Assembly: GCF_019320115.1 (NCBI RefSeq)
Contig: NC_089588.1
Span: forward strand, 120,339,707-120,403,706
Source of the DNA: Miscanthus floridulus
Lineage: Eukaryota; Streptophyta; Magnoliopsida; Poales; Poaceae
Reading direction: 5' to 3'
Length of the DNA: 64,000 bases
Within the stretch, counting starts at the first letter, position 1, and every line of letters starts with the position of its first letter. Both the position numbers and the translations under genes were made by a program. Under the pieces are notes generated by a model. The model saw only the letters and a list, made by a program, of their open reading frames with translations, had not been told where the DNA came from and did not search any database. Shown here in pieces: positions 1 through 11,401 of the stretch.

Positions 1-83
1 CCGCAAGTAGGAAAAGAAGTCTCAGGCTCATCTAGCGCAAGCCGATGATGAGGATGAGGCCACTATCTTGATGGCGACGTTCT

Positions 84-3000
84 GTGCACTGCACGACATC
101 GAGGCTGAGGATAGGGAAGAGGCGACGATGGTGGAAGGCCCTAAAGACCGTCAACCTCGACGAACCACGCGCCCAAGTCCATCTCGGACATGTGGGCACT
201 GACCAGGAGCAGCGGTGGTATCTGGACTCTAGTGCCAACAACCACATGACGGGCTCCAAGGAATCCTTCTCCGTGCTCGACGACGATGTTACCGGTACGG
301 TGAAGTTTGGTGATGGCTCAAGGGTGGCTATCCAAGGGCACGGCACCGTCATCTTTAGGTGCCAAAACGGGGAGCACCGTGCGCTAACGGATGTATATTA
401 CATCCTGCAGCTGTGTTCCAACATCATCAGCATTGGTCAGCTGGATGAGCGAGGTAGCGAGGTACTGATCAAGAATGGAATCCTTAGGATCAGGGACCAA
501 GAGCAGAGAGTTCTCGCCAAGGTGAAGAGGTCCCTGAACCAGTTGTACCTACTCGACCTAAAGGTAGAGCAGACGGTGTGCCTGGCGGCAAGGCACACCG
601 AGGAAACGTGGATGTGGCATGCCTGGTTCGAACATCTTAGCTTCAACACGCTTGGTCGGCTGGAGAAGATGGTTCGAGGGCTACCCCACATCAAGCATGG
701 AGGTGAGCTGTGTGACAGCTGCCTAGCCAGGAAGTAGAGGAGGCTACCATTCCCAAAGGCGGCCAAGTATCGCGAGAAGGACGCTCTCGAGCTCATCCAC
801 GGCGACCTCTATGGGCCGATCACGCCTGCTACAAACGGTGGTCGGCGATACTTACTCCTACTCATGGATGATTGCAGTTGCTACATGTGGCTACAACTCC
901 TAACGAGCAAGGACGAAGCAGCGACGACGATCAAGAAGTTCAAGATGCGTGCAGAGGCTGAGAGCGACAAGAAGCTCTAAGTGTTGAGGACTGATCGCGG
1001 TAGTGAATTCACTTCGGTGGAGTTCGCTATGTACTGCGCGGATCAGGGTGTGGAGAGACACCACACCGCGCCGTACTTGCCACAACAGAATGGCGTGGTG
1101 GAGCAACAGAACCAGACGGTAGTCGGCATGGCCCGATCCATGATGAAGGCCAAAGGCATGCCGGTAAGGTTCTGGGGTGAGGCAGTGACCACGGTGGTGT
1201 TCATCCTCAACCGTGCTCCGACCAAGGCTCTGACGGACTAGACGTCGTTCGAAGCTTGGTATGGGCGCAAGCCGAGCGTGTCCTTCCTCCGGACATTCGG
1301 CTGCATCGGCCACGTCAGGAAGATGAAGCCGAACCTCACCAAGCTGGAGGACAGGAGCACACCCATGGTGTTCTTGGGCTACACAGAGGGTACCAAGGCG
1401 TACCGGCTCTACGACCCACGCAGAGACAAAGGTGCTTGTCTCGCGCGACGTCGTGTTCGACGAGAAGGCAGCTTGGGACTAGACCAGTCTGAGCACGGGG
1501 CAAGCTGGCGGCTTCACCAGCACCTTCGTCGTCGAGCACTTGGTCATCCACGGTGGTGGAGATGCTAGGGAAGTGGTGCCGAGTACTCTGGGAGGGGTGC
1601 CGAGCACTCCAGCGGTAGAGCCGAGCACTCCTGGGGCAGTGCCGAGCACTCCTGGAGGGATGCCGAGCACGCCAGGAGTCACCGGGAGGTTCTGCAGTGG
1701 TGGCGACCACTCCAGGACCGGTGCCGAGCACTCCCGTGGTGGAGCCAAGATGCCTTATAGTGGTGCCAACCACTCCAAGACTGAGGCTGAACGCTCCTAC
1801 AGTGGTGCCGAACACTGCAGGGGTAGTGACGAGCTGTCCAGAAGTAGTGCCGAGCACTGCAACCAGGGTGCCGAGCACTTAAGGTGCTGTGATGAGCACT
1901 CCAGCGGAACAGGGAACTCCATCGACGCCGATCGAGTTCGCCTCACCTCCAAGTGACATCACTGAGTTCGTGGATGCCTTCCATGAAGGTGAGGATGTGC
2001 GGTTCCGCAGGCTGGACGACATCGTCGGCGGCACAGGACCCTCAGGACTAGCTGGTCGGCTGCTCAATGACGCAGAGCTGCTGCTCGTTAGTGCAGAGGA
2101 ACCACCCACGTTCGCGCTGGCCGAGCAGGACGGAAACTGGTGACGGGTGATGCTGGAGGAGATGAAGGCGATCAAGGAAAACGAGACTTGGCAGCTCGTC
2201 GATCCACCTCCAGGATGCCGTCCGATCAGCCTAAAGTGGGTGTACAAGGTCAAGCGGGACGAGCTCGGTGTCTTTGTCAAGCACAAGGTGCGCCTCATCG
2301 CCTGAGGCTTTGTTCAGCATGAGGGCATAGACTTTGAGGAGGTCTTTGCGCCAGTAGCGCACATGGAGTCGGTCTGTTTGCTACTAGCCTTGGCAGCAGC
2401 AAAAGACTGGCGCGTCCATCACTTGGACGTTAAATCAGCCTTCCTCAACGGTGAGCTAGCAGAGACGGTCTTCGTTAGGCAACCTCCAGGTTTTGCCATC
2501 AAGGGAGAGGAGCATAGGGCGCTCTACGGGCTGCTGCAGGCCCCACGAGCATGGAACACCAAGCTTGACGCCACGCTAGGCGAGCTTGGGTTACAGCGGT
2601 CGTCGACGTGTATGTGGACGACTTGATCGTCACTGGCGCGCGCACGGAGGACATCAACAGCTTCAAGCGCGAGATGGCGGCTCGTTTTCGAATGAGCGAT
2701 CTTGGCGCACTCTCCTACTACCTCGGCATCGAGGTGAGACAGGAGAAGGAGGAACTCATGCTCGGTCAGAGCGCATATGCCTCCAAGCTGTTGGAGAGGA
2801 GCGGCATGGCTGAGTGCAAGCCATGCGTAACTCCGATGGAGGAGCGGCTAAAGCTGACAAGGGTCAGCACCGCGCGAAGGTGGATGCAATACTCTACCGT
2901 AGCATCGTCGGTGGTTTGCGCTACCTAGTCCACATGAGGCCATACATTGCGTTCGCCGTGGGCTACGTCAGTCGCTTTATGGAGAATTCCAGAGAGGATC

Positions 3001-3586
3001 AATAGGCTGCGATGAAGCGGCTACTACGCTACATCAAGGGGACGGTAGATCATGGGATCATTTTCCCAAAGACCGACGGGAGTAGGCTATAGCTCACTGT
3101 GTTCAGCGATGCAGACATGGCGGGGGACATTGACGGACGACGGAGCACCTCTAGCGTGTTCGTCTTCCTCGGGTCGGCTCAAATTTCATGGCTGTCGCTG
3201 AAACAGAAGGTGGTAGAGTTGTCTACGTGAGAGGCAGAGTACGTAGCAGCGGCCACAGCGGCATACCAAGTTGTATGGCTACGACGGCTGCTGGCGTGGA
3301 AGCTCACCCACCAGCACTGATGGTGAACAACCAGCCCGCCATCGCCCTCACGAAGAATCCGGTTCTGCACGACCAGAGCAAACACATCGACGTAAAGTTC
3401 CACTTCCTCAGGGACTGTGTCGATGGAGGGCAAATCGTCATCGAGTTCGTCGAAACTGGTCGGCAACTCGTGGACGTCCTCACCAAGCAGCTCGGACGTC
3501 TTCGACTCACGGAGCTGAAGGAGATGATTGGCATGGAGGGGGTACAAGGGATAGCAGTAGGTTTAGGGGAAGAATTGTTAGAATAA
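84..3586 (+). pseudogene. copia gag-pol polyprotein, broken
   Basis: Successive reading-frame blocks encode a degenerate pol. A GAG-pre-integrase/zinc-finger block (84-737) has the HHCC pattern, with WHAWFEHLS and CDSC near its end. The integrase core follows (about 760-1300): GDLYGP for the first Asp, RTDRGSEF for the second Asp, and PQQNGVVEQ for the Glu. After a Pro/Ser/Thr-rich repetitive spacer (1560-1900) comes the RT (about 2140-2940), with YVDDLIV at about 2610 and YYLGIEV. The RNase H region (about 3000-3586) has FSDAD and KHIDVKFHFLRD. In-frame stops separate the blocks, for example after CLARK at about 735, after KKL at about 980, in LIA-stop-GF at about 2303, and before LTVFSDAD at about 3090. 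Several are CAG to TAG or CGA to TGA by family comparison. The element is not autonomous. Confidence 0.92.
1560..1900 (+). repeat. Short tandem repeats in the copia integrase-RT spacer
   Basis: A degenerate array of roughly 15-30 bp units built on GTGCCGAGCACTCC runs through the spacer between integrase and RT. In one frame it encodes PST-rich repeats (PSTPG-type). Spacers of this kind between the conserved copia domains are commonly low in complexity. The repetition is seen directly; the array has no assigned function. Confidence 0.75.
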
Positions 3587-4061
3587 ACTACTGTTTTCTT
3601 ATGTGAACACATAGCAAGGGGAAGACAGCGCCGAAAAGGCCCCCTGCTGTGATACTATAACCGCTGTAGGTGCAGGCGCCGAACGGCTCACCTGCAGCAC
3701 TGTAGCCACATGTAGAGGCTGGCGCAGAGTCAGCCCTGTTGTGTTATCTAGTTACTGTTACAGCATGTGCGCTGTACTAGGACTAAATGAATAGAGTTGT
3801 ATAAATAGACATACACAGCAACTCAGTAAAGAGAGTTCAGATTTGTCATCTCCCATATAGGGCTTCGGCCAACGCTGGTGTCTTATACTGTGTGTGTATG
3901 CTCTGTTCTCCCTCTTCTTCAACCTCTAGCCATAGTGTGTGGGGACGGACAACGCTTGTTCGTAGTCGGCTTAGCTAGTTGGTGCTCGACAACGCTAGCG
4001 GGTGTTCGATAAGACCGGTGAGTGGTTCACTCACCTGAGCTGATGATCCTGTGAGCTAACA
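3576..4061 (+). repeat. 3' LTR of the copia element
   Basis: The LTR is bounded by the inverted hexamer TGTTAG (3576) and CTAACA (ending 4061), the standard TG...CA LTR ends. It lies directly after the polypurine tract. It is 486 bp long and contains a clear TATA box. The 5' partner is not in the window, so LTR-LTR divergence cannot be used for dating here. Confidence 0.9.
3800..3808 (+). promoter_or_regulatory. LTR TATA box
   Basis: TATAAATAG in the middle of the LTR is the expected U3/R promoter core. In the 3' LTR it would drive transcription rightwards into the interrupted LINE sequence. Confidence 0.6.
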
Positions 4062-5538
4062 TATAGTTCTTCTCCACAAGACACCCCAGGCCAACAAACT
4101 GTCCGACTACAGGCCAATCAGCTTATCACACAGCGTGGCGAAGATAATATCCAAGCTATTGGCAAACAGATTGGGACCTCACATGAATGGTCTTGTTTCT
4201 AGAGCACAAAGCGCTTTTATAAAAGGAAGAAGTATCCAAGATAATTTCATTTTCACACAGAATATGGTGCAAGCCATGCACAGAGCTAATAAGGCAACTA
4301 TTTTCCTCAAGCTGGATATTAAAAAGGCCTTTGATAGCGTGAGATGGGATTACCTCTTGGAAGTATTGCACAACATGGGATTTGGTGTCAGATGGTGTGA
4401 ATGGATATCAACCTTGCTATGTTCTGCATCCACTTCAGTGCTATTAAATGGATCAAGAGGGCCATGGTTCAGGCACAGAACTGGGCTTCGCCAGGGCGAT
4501 CCTTTGAGCCCTTTGCTGTTCATAATCGCCATGGAACCGTTACACAAGATGTTGAGTTTGGCTACATCACAGGGAAGGCTATCACAAATTCAACATAGGA
4601 CTGTACAAGCACGGTTGAGTATGTATGCTGACGATGTGGCTATCTTCCTTAATCCAATAAGGGAGGAGGTGCAGGTAGTAAGCACCATCTTACAGGAGTT
4701 TGGATGGGCCTCTGGGCTAGTGACTAACACTGAAAAAAGCGCGGTATATCCTATTCACTGTGCTGATCTTGATCTGGATCAAATCATGGACAGTTTCCAA
4801 TGCCAAGTAAAGCGGTTTCCTTGCACATATCTGGGACTTCCACTGCATACTAGAGCACTGAGACGAGTAGATGTACAACCTCTTATTGACAAGGTATCAA
4901 CTCGACTGCCAAGATGGAAGGGACGCCTATTGAATAAGGCAGGGAGATTAGTCTTGGTGAATACAGTGCTATCTGCAATCCCTGTGTATTTCCTGTCGGT
5001 TTTTCAACTCAAAAAGTGGGCGTTGAAGAAAATAGATAAGATAAGGCGCTGTTTCTTGTGGAAAGGTGATAATGACGCTAATGGGGGTCATTGCCTAGTC
5101 GCATGGCCTAACACTATGAAGCCAAAAAAGATGGGAGGCCTCGGTATTATTGACCTGGAGAGGTTCAGCAGAGCGCTGAGGCTAAGATGGCGTTGGTATC
5201 AATGGAAAGACAGTGATCGACCATGGAGTGGTTCTGAAGCACCTGTTGATGAAGTGGACAATCAACTCTTTAGAGCCAGCACTATTGTCACCATAGGAGA
5301 TGGCACAATGGCTGAGTTCTGGAACTCCAGTTGGATTGACGGTAAAGCACCAAGGGACATAGCCCCAAACTTGTATAAACTTGCCTGGAGAATGCATAGG
5401 AAAGTGAGCGAGGAAATCATGAATCACAACTGGACAAGGGGCCTCTGGAGAATGTCCACAATTGAGGAAATGTCAGAGTTTATAGTCCTATGGGATCTTG
5501 TTCAAGGTATTTCGCTCACAGACTCGGCAGACTCTTGA
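4062..5538 (+). pseudogene. L1-type LINE reverse transcriptase, truncated both ends
   Basis: An almost uninterrupted frame encodes a non-LTR reverse transcriptase. It begins directly at the copia LTR junction with the IVLLHKTP-type motif, followed by KLSDYRPISL, an AKIISKLLANRL segment, QSAFIKGRS, FLKLDIKKAFDSV, GLRQGDPLSPLLF and the catalytic YADDVAIF at about 4625. Downstream come the usual plant-LINE segments RFPCTYLGLPL, LPRWKGRLLNKAGR and KIDKIRRCFLWKG. The frame stops at 5538, before the C-terminal zf-RVT region seen in the second LINE of this window, so the 3' end is truncated. The endonuclease and ORF1 should lie left of the copia insertion, outside the window. The long open RT frame suggests a fairly recent copy. 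Confidence 0.92.
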
Positions 5539-7429
5539 GGTTCACAAGCTCCTTGCTCCAAGTTTGATGTTTTTTTTTGTGTCCTGAATTTTCGTTCTTT
5601 CTTCATAATCTACAAAACTAAAAAAAACACATTTCTCAGTAAAGCTATTTGTCTATTTTTTTCAAACATCCTTGTTACCAGCTTTCTAATATTTGTTCAC
5701 CTTTTTCCCCCTGTGTACATTGTACTGACTTCGAGTTGTCCATATATTCCATGCAACACTCCATGGCAACCTGTAGCAGCCACCCGCTTGCCGCCTCCCT
5801 GTTTACTGGCACCTAAAATGTTTACAAGTTTGGATTATCATCATTACATTTACTACACTGCAAATCTATAAATAGTATATAAATTAACAGTACATATGCC
5901 AGCATTTTTCTCTCTCCAAACCATGTAGGATCCTGATCATGAACCATTGATGAAAATGTTGATGATTCCACCTCCTTCCCAGCATATTTTGTTCCATCAA
6001 CTATCTGCATATGTGGTGTGGAAATGAAAAGGTATGTATAAGCTGCCAATGCTCCAAGACAAACATTTTTTTAATAAACTATCTTTTTTTATACAAACCA
6101 CACGCAACGCAATTTTTCTTGAAAGCTATATATATCTCAACATGAATTAGGATAGCATGATGATTCCTGTGAGTTTCTTATCTGTTCCATTATCGATCCA
6201 GTATATCCACCCTGCTTTTTAGCAGTGGCGTAGGCCAGCAGCAGTATATATACTATTATATTGTATATACGCTGTATTTGTTAAAAAGAAAAAAACATAC
6301 GTGGACACCATCGCGTGATGACGGGAGGCCCATATGATGCACTGACGTGGCCTATGTGGCAAGGGAACTCCAATTCTCTAAAGTCCAAATGTCCGGTACG
6401 TGCGCTCCGTATACGTTCGAATTTCCTAATTTAATCTCGATCAGACGGGGAGCCACGGAGTAACACGTGCGTCGCCGCCTGACAGGTGAGTCTGTGACGC
6501 CTGGCCGGCCACGACCCCTGGTGCCCTGCCCCCCTCCGCCATGCTCTAAATGCTGGATTGGAGGATCGCCATCTAATTTCCACGTCCTGTTTGCAGAATA
6601 TACGGTTGCGCCAGCCAGGACTTATCATCTTGATTCACTATTTTGGTTAGGTAAATTTTAATCTTTGCTCTTCGTGTTTTTTAGAAAATTATTTTCTACA
6701 TTCATAGCTATTTGGTAACATTCATAGCCAGTTGAACCTTCTAATCCTCCACCTGATCAGGTTGAACTAGTGGTGGAAGGTCGGTGGTTGATCTGGTTGA
6801 TGAAGAAGATATAGTAAAACATTCATATTTCTTGGAAAGCGTCGAATAAAACAGTCTGAAAAATTGCATTGTAAGCCTCTGATACTCTTTTATGCCTATA
6901 TTTAAACTATCGGTATGACTTTTGAACTATTTATATTGTATCCAGTAGATGGTTTCAACTTAATCCTTGAATTTAAGCCTTATCATGTTACTTAGTGCAT
7001 GTATACCAAATCACGTTGTAAAATTTACAATTGTTACTGAATTGTTAAAATGGATTTACCAAATTATATATGAAATGTTTTTTTAACGGCATACCTAAAA
7101 TTAAAATCCAGATTCGCCGCTGCTTTTTAGCATGCTTGTGTTGCTCATAGAAATGCCTGCCCTCACTAGACATCCGTTCTTTGCTTAACGGGTCCACGGG
7201 TCCTGTTCTGAAAAAGTGATTGAGAAGAAAGTAAATCTCAATAAATTCTGATGAGTACAACAAAAAGAATAGCTGCCCTCCCCCACCCAGCCGTTGGATC
7301 TAGCATCCACGGTTAAAAAAAAGTGATTGACAGATTGTAAAAAATCAATCGCTAGACAGACCCATTTTTCAAACTTAGGATCGGTTCGATGGGTCGGATA
7401 GGTCATAGGTTCCACGTTCTCGTCGACGC
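5539..7429. other. AT-rich intergenic, no recognised gene
   Basis: No gene is supported here. A T-run and an A-run follow the LINE at about 5570-5630. A short exon-like stretch on the minus strand (5822-6049) is listed separately. The rest is AT-rich with scattered TATA-like runs and no recognisable element ends. Confidence 0.5.
5822..6049 (-). other. Exon-like minus-strand fragment, unknown
   Basis: A 75-codon open stretch contains a segment with ordinary protein composition: DGTKYAGKEVESSTFSS followed by MVHDQDPTWFGERKMLAYV. This is unusual in the surrounding AT-rich DNA. It may be a single exon captured by a transposon or a relic of a gene. I do not recognise the protein family, and splice borders are not convincing. 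Confidence that it is protein-derived is low. Confidence 0.25.
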
Positions 7430-8340
7430 AGATGGGACTCTGCCTGTTCGATTCCGGTCACCTGTGGCCGCGCCGAAAGCCTGAAATGCTCTCATCAGCA
7501 TCCAGAACCGACGCATGCATGGTCTGTGCCAATCCGAAGCCACCGCTGTTGACATCCGAAAAAAGTCATCGCCGTTGACATCTGCATCACCGTGCATGTG
7601 GGCAAGCAAACAGAGTCTGGCCGAGAAAATTTTGACTTTTGGAGGAGTTATAGATATTAATTCAGGCGTTGAATTGCAACTTGCAAAGGCTTTAGGTAGC
7701 CAAAGGCGTGCGTTACTTCGTTAGCATAAAGGCCACAAGTGAGTCAAACCGATCAGAAGCGTCATGCTCGTTCAATCTAAACAGGGGGCGGCGTTCCCGG
7801 TTTGCCTCGTTGACAGTCTGTTTGATGTCATCATTATGCTACGCAGAAACGGCAACGGCAGGTCCGCTATTGACCAAGTAAACTTGAAAGAAACAGTGGC
7901 ATATATATGAAACGTGCCAAGTTGATCCATAGAGTCAGCCCACTTGTTGATATGCAACGATCGGTGAGATGACGCAACCATGAACATGCAGGCCGGTTGT
8001 TGAGCAAGGTGTGGATTACAGTACCCTTGGCAGTTGATAATACCTGATATAAGATTTTTTTTTTTTATTCTGCAGATTACCTGATCAGATCAGTTTGCTG
8101 CAAACTCCTCATGCGCGCCCAACTGAATTTTCCCCGGGTTCTTTGTAAGGAGGGGATGAATCATATCATCTGAACACTGTTCATTTTTGTATGCCAAACT
8201 GACAGTGATACCAGGAGCAGGAGGTTCGTTCAATTTGATGTGTAGCCATCAGAAAGGGTATCGGCAGCCAGAGGGAAACTGGTGTGCTTTAGCAGACAAA
8301 ATCGCTCCTAGTACCTAGTACCTATCAGCAACTCGTGATT
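7430..8340 (+). other. Relic of a CBF 3'-flanking unit without a gene
   Basis: This stretch shares ordered blocks with the downstream flanks of CBF gene A (about 12360-13090) and of the CBF relic (about 14980-15560). They include a GTTGACATCTGCAT-like block, a GAGAAAATTTTGACTT block, AAGGCGTGCGTT followed by AGGCCACAAGTGAG, an ACAGGGGGC block, and a CAAACTC...CAACTGAATTTTCC block. No CBF coding sequence precedes it. The simplest reading is that an ancestral tandem unit left only its 3' flank. The homology is judged by eye. Confidence 0.55.
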
Positions 8341-9103
8341 AAACAAACCAAGCCCGACCGAAAGATCGTTCAAAGAACCCAGCAAAGAAGATGCCATTCT
8401 GGGCACAGGACTATGATCCTTTTACATTGCGACTTGAGTAATACTAAGCCCGGGCTAATGTTTTGAAAAGGTATTGTATTTGAAAATTATCTAGAAATTT
8501 AACTCCTAGTTAACAATCAAAATTGTTTACCTACGACTCTTTTATTTTCATAGTGATAGTTGTGGATAACTTTTTAGAAAAATATAATAGACCAATGACT
8601 ATGGTTATTAGAGTTTACAGGATTGATGTTTGATATTTCTAATTTTGATGAGAACTTTTAGGATTTATCTTTTTTTTCTAACGTGTCTCGTGAGAACTAA
8701 TGCGGAGTCTCCAATTGAAAAAAAAAATGAGGCCGCATTGCTCCAAAAATATTACTTTGAGCTACCTCTCATTTGTTAAACATTCAAACATAATTTTTAT
8801 ATAGATATATACTTATTATGTTCATCCATTGTGATAGATTTTAGTTAGTAATTACTCTCTATAACGTTTTCATCTACATTTATAATCTTTAACTTTTTAT
8901 TTTGCATCGCAGTTATGCGCTCAAAGTTGTTTAATGGATCTTAAGCTTGAGCTATTGTTTTAACATACTCTCATCACTTCCTCTATATCTTTATAAATAG
9001 TGACACGCATCATGTGTATATACCTTAACTATTATATCATATACAAATACAAATAGTCTTACGATTTAGAACCATATGTTGGTGTATATTTGTAACTAAG
9101 GTG
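8341..9103. other. AT-rich spacer
   Basis: No gene is seen. A stretch at about 8575-8725 is imperfectly repeated at about 9386-9540; both contain AGAAAA(A/C)ATAATA..CCAATG.CTATG and later a TCTAGGATTT-like block. The two copies flank the minisatellite that follows. Confidence 0.45.
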
Positions 9104-9390
9104 ATTTAGGATTACCTCATGTTATTTTTAATAATAGCATATATTGGTAATATAGATGCAAATTTAAGGGGTTACTTTAAGTTATTTTTAAGTATTAGTG
9201 GTGGGCAATGTAGTTAAAAATTTAGGGGGTTATTTTAAGTATTGTTTATAATGGCATAAGTGGGTAATTTTGATAAAGATTAGGGGCTACTTTAGCTTAT
9301 TTTATATAACGGCAGAGGTGGGTAATTTAGATATAGATTTAGGGGTTACTCTAGGCTATTTTCATAGGCATAGGTGGGTAAATTTTTAGA
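9104..9390 (+). repeat. Degenerate minisatellite, about 58-60 bp x 5
   Basis: Five diverged tandem units share the core TTTAGGGGTTACTTTA, then TTATTTTTAATAATGGCA, then TAGGTGGGTAATTTAGATA. Unit starts are near 9104, 9162, 9221, 9281 and 9338. The array is flanked on both sides by copies of another roughly 140-bp sequence. It is non-coding. Confidence 0.7.
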
Positions 9391-9994
9391 AAACATAATA
9401 TATCCAATGGCTATGATGATTTGAGTCTATTTATTGATGGCCAGATGTTTTGCTTTTTTTGAGAGAATTTCTAGGATTTCTCTCTTTTTCTAGATTGTCC
9501 ACCTAAGATTCTAGGTGGCTTCACCTGGAGGCTTCAAAATGACTCAACAATTAGTAATAGTAAGATTTGTAGCATCCCAAATGAGTCTCTTCTACTTTTT
9601 TCCAAACATGCTACGCTTCTTTTCCACATTTTTCTCGGCTCTCCCTCGGAATAGTTATTTTTAGTATATCTACGCATTCATGTGCTCAAGTCATATGCAC
9701 TAGGTTTCCAACAAATCCATCATGCTTACATGATTTTTCATTAGTTTGTTCACGGCACATGACGCCCTAATTATGCATTCCCGTGACCACCACAACCTCT
9801 ACATCGCATCCCAGTGATTTTAGGGGTCTTGATTAACAACTCAATTATATGGCCAACTTCAACTTCTCTTTATTTTTCCGGATATCACCCGTGTCCCACC
9901 ACAATTACTTTCTCATGTCTAATCTAAAACATGAAATAACTAATGCTTCAACTACTCAGTGCGGAGACAAAATATTATTTGTATTCTACTGCCT

Positions 9995-10092
9995 GGTGGT
10001 GTGCCCTGTACAACCGGTCCTAAATGGATCTTCCGAGGAAAAAGGTGGTGTGCCCTGTACAACCGGTCCTAAATGGATCTTCCGAGGAAAAA
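9995..10092 (+). repeat. 49-bp tandem duplication
   Basis: Two essentially identical 49-bp units (9995-10043 and 10044-10092) begin GGTGGTGTGCCCTGTACAAC and end in a short A-run. Identity is near complete, so the duplication is recent. No gene is involved. Confidence 0.85.
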
Positions 10093-10384
10093 GGGACAAA
10101 ATAATATTGTGGACTGAAATTTCCGATACTTTTTTGAGTGATCATTAAAACAACCTAAAAGAACAGAAATATTGAAATATAAGGTGAAAGGTTGGAATTT
10201 TGAAACCAAAGTTAAACTTCCAAAGTGTAAGTTAGAATTATGAGGAAATCATTGTTCGTTCACTTTTTATATTAAGGGTTCACTATTTGTAGTAGATCAT
10301 TGTCCCAAAAGGAAAAGGTAGTCCACTTGTACAGAGATGCTGAATGTGACTAGCACCACCAGTTCGGCTTTTTCTTCACTCTTA

Positions 10385-10695
10385 GGTGGTGTTTGGTTGG
10401 CTCAAATGTAACGTAATCTGATTACTGTGAAGGTAACGAATCCCGTTACATATGTTTGTTTGTGGTGGTTTGTAATCAATTGACACTGTAATCGAATCCC
10501 TTACCTAAATAATATCTATACAAGCTTGTTACCCCTCCTCCCCCACCGTAATCAGATATAGCACCCACACCGTAATCTGATTATGTTACCAGAGTGCAAC
10601 CAAACAAAGAGGGTAATCACCCGTTTCACCCCCAAATACACTGTAATCTGATTCCCTTTACATTTACGTTACCTTAGCATGAACCAAACACTATC
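10385..10695. mobile_element. Tourist-like MITE with TTA target duplication
   Basis: The 311-bp element has terminal inverted repeats starting GGTGGTGTTTGGTT on the left and, read from the right, GATAGTGTTTGGTT. Further inward the arms share GTAACGTAA and AATCTGATTAC-like blocks. It is flanked by TTA at 10382-10384 and TTA at 10696-10698. A 3-bp TTA/TAA target duplication and GGNNNTGTTTGG-type ends are typical of PIF/Harbinger-derived Tourist MITEs. No transposase is encoded. It lies about 0.6 kb upstream of the gene A TATA box. Confidence 0.82.
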
Positions 10696-10902
10696 TTAGA
10701 GGTTAAGTCTCACGTAGTTGAGACCATCAATTTGATGAGCTGATCACTGACCATCTGGATAACAACCTGAGCCCCCTGACAACACGAGTTCCTACCGTGA
10801 ATGTACCAACGGCCCAAATTGCAAGCTGCAATGATTTCTTTTTGCCCCAAAAAAAACATTTGTTTACCTCATCAGCAACCTAGAGTAGTTGTTCTTGTAC
10901 AG

Positions 10903-10950
10903 GTTTTAGGCGTGTCCAGTTGGGTGGTTTTAGGCGTGTCCAGTTGGGTG
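10903..10950 (+). repeat. 24-bp direct duplication upstream of CBF gene A
   Basis: Two identical 24-bp units (10903-10926 and 10927-10950) start GTTTTAGGCGTGTCCAGTTG. They lie about 340 bp upstream of the gene A TATA box. I assign no known binding motif to the unit. Confidence 0.8.
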
Positions 10951-11284
10951 CCCCAGGCACCGCTCTTTGTTTTCGCTTTTTTGTTCTGCTCGTTTTTTCT
11001 CCCTCTAATAAAATTTCGGAAAAGCTTTTGCCATCCGTTCAAAAAAACATAGCTAACCACAAATGGCATTTGACATCGCCACAAACCGCTGCTGGTAACC
11101 GAAGACAGAGACCGGCAACGGAAGCAAAAGCAGTCTTGTGGTTGCAAGTTGGCATTAAAAAGGGAAATCAGGTCACTCTCAGGGCCACCCTGTTGCCTAG
11201 TTGCAAGTTGCTTCAGCCAGATGCATCGCCCTTGCTCTGTTTCCCGCGCTTTGTACTCTGCTCCAGGCACAGCCAGCCACCACC

Positions 11285-11292
11285 TATAAATA
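11285..11292 (+). promoter_or_regulatory. TATA box of CBF gene A
   Basis: TATAAATA lies 117 bp before the ATG. It is in a block (ACCACCTATAAATATGCGCC and the next 30 bp) almost identical to the gene B promoter, so this promoter core was duplicated with the gene. Confidence 0.75.
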
Positions 11293-11401
11293 TGCGCCTG
11301 CAAATCCACCATTCGCATCCCAAAAACACTCGAGACGCCATTCAAGCAGCAGCAACGCAGATCAACACCTTGAAGCGAAGCAATCGACACCTGATAAGAA
11401 G

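Larger units (their letters stand above)
1..4061 (+). mobile_element. Ty1/copia LTR retrotransposon, 5' end outside window
   Basis: The internal region and 3' LTR of a copia-type retrotransposon are present; the 5' LTR and most of gag lie left of the window. Domain order is GAG-pre-integrase, integrase, reverse transcriptase, RNase H, which is the copia order (integrase before RT). A purine tract at about 3565-3574 immediately precedes the LTR that starts at 3576. The right junction at 4061/4062 falls inside the reverse transcriptase reading frame of a LINE, so the copia element inserted into an existing LINE. The 5-bp target duplication should be TATAG (4062-4066), but the matching copy is outside the window. 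Confidence 0.93.

Noticed and set aside
1560..1900. GCCGAGCACTCC repeats in copia 1 as CACTA subterminal repeats
   Set aside because: The resemblance to TTTGCCGAGTGC is partial and not inverted. The repeats lie inside the pol spacer with coding on both sides, and no CACTA ends are near.
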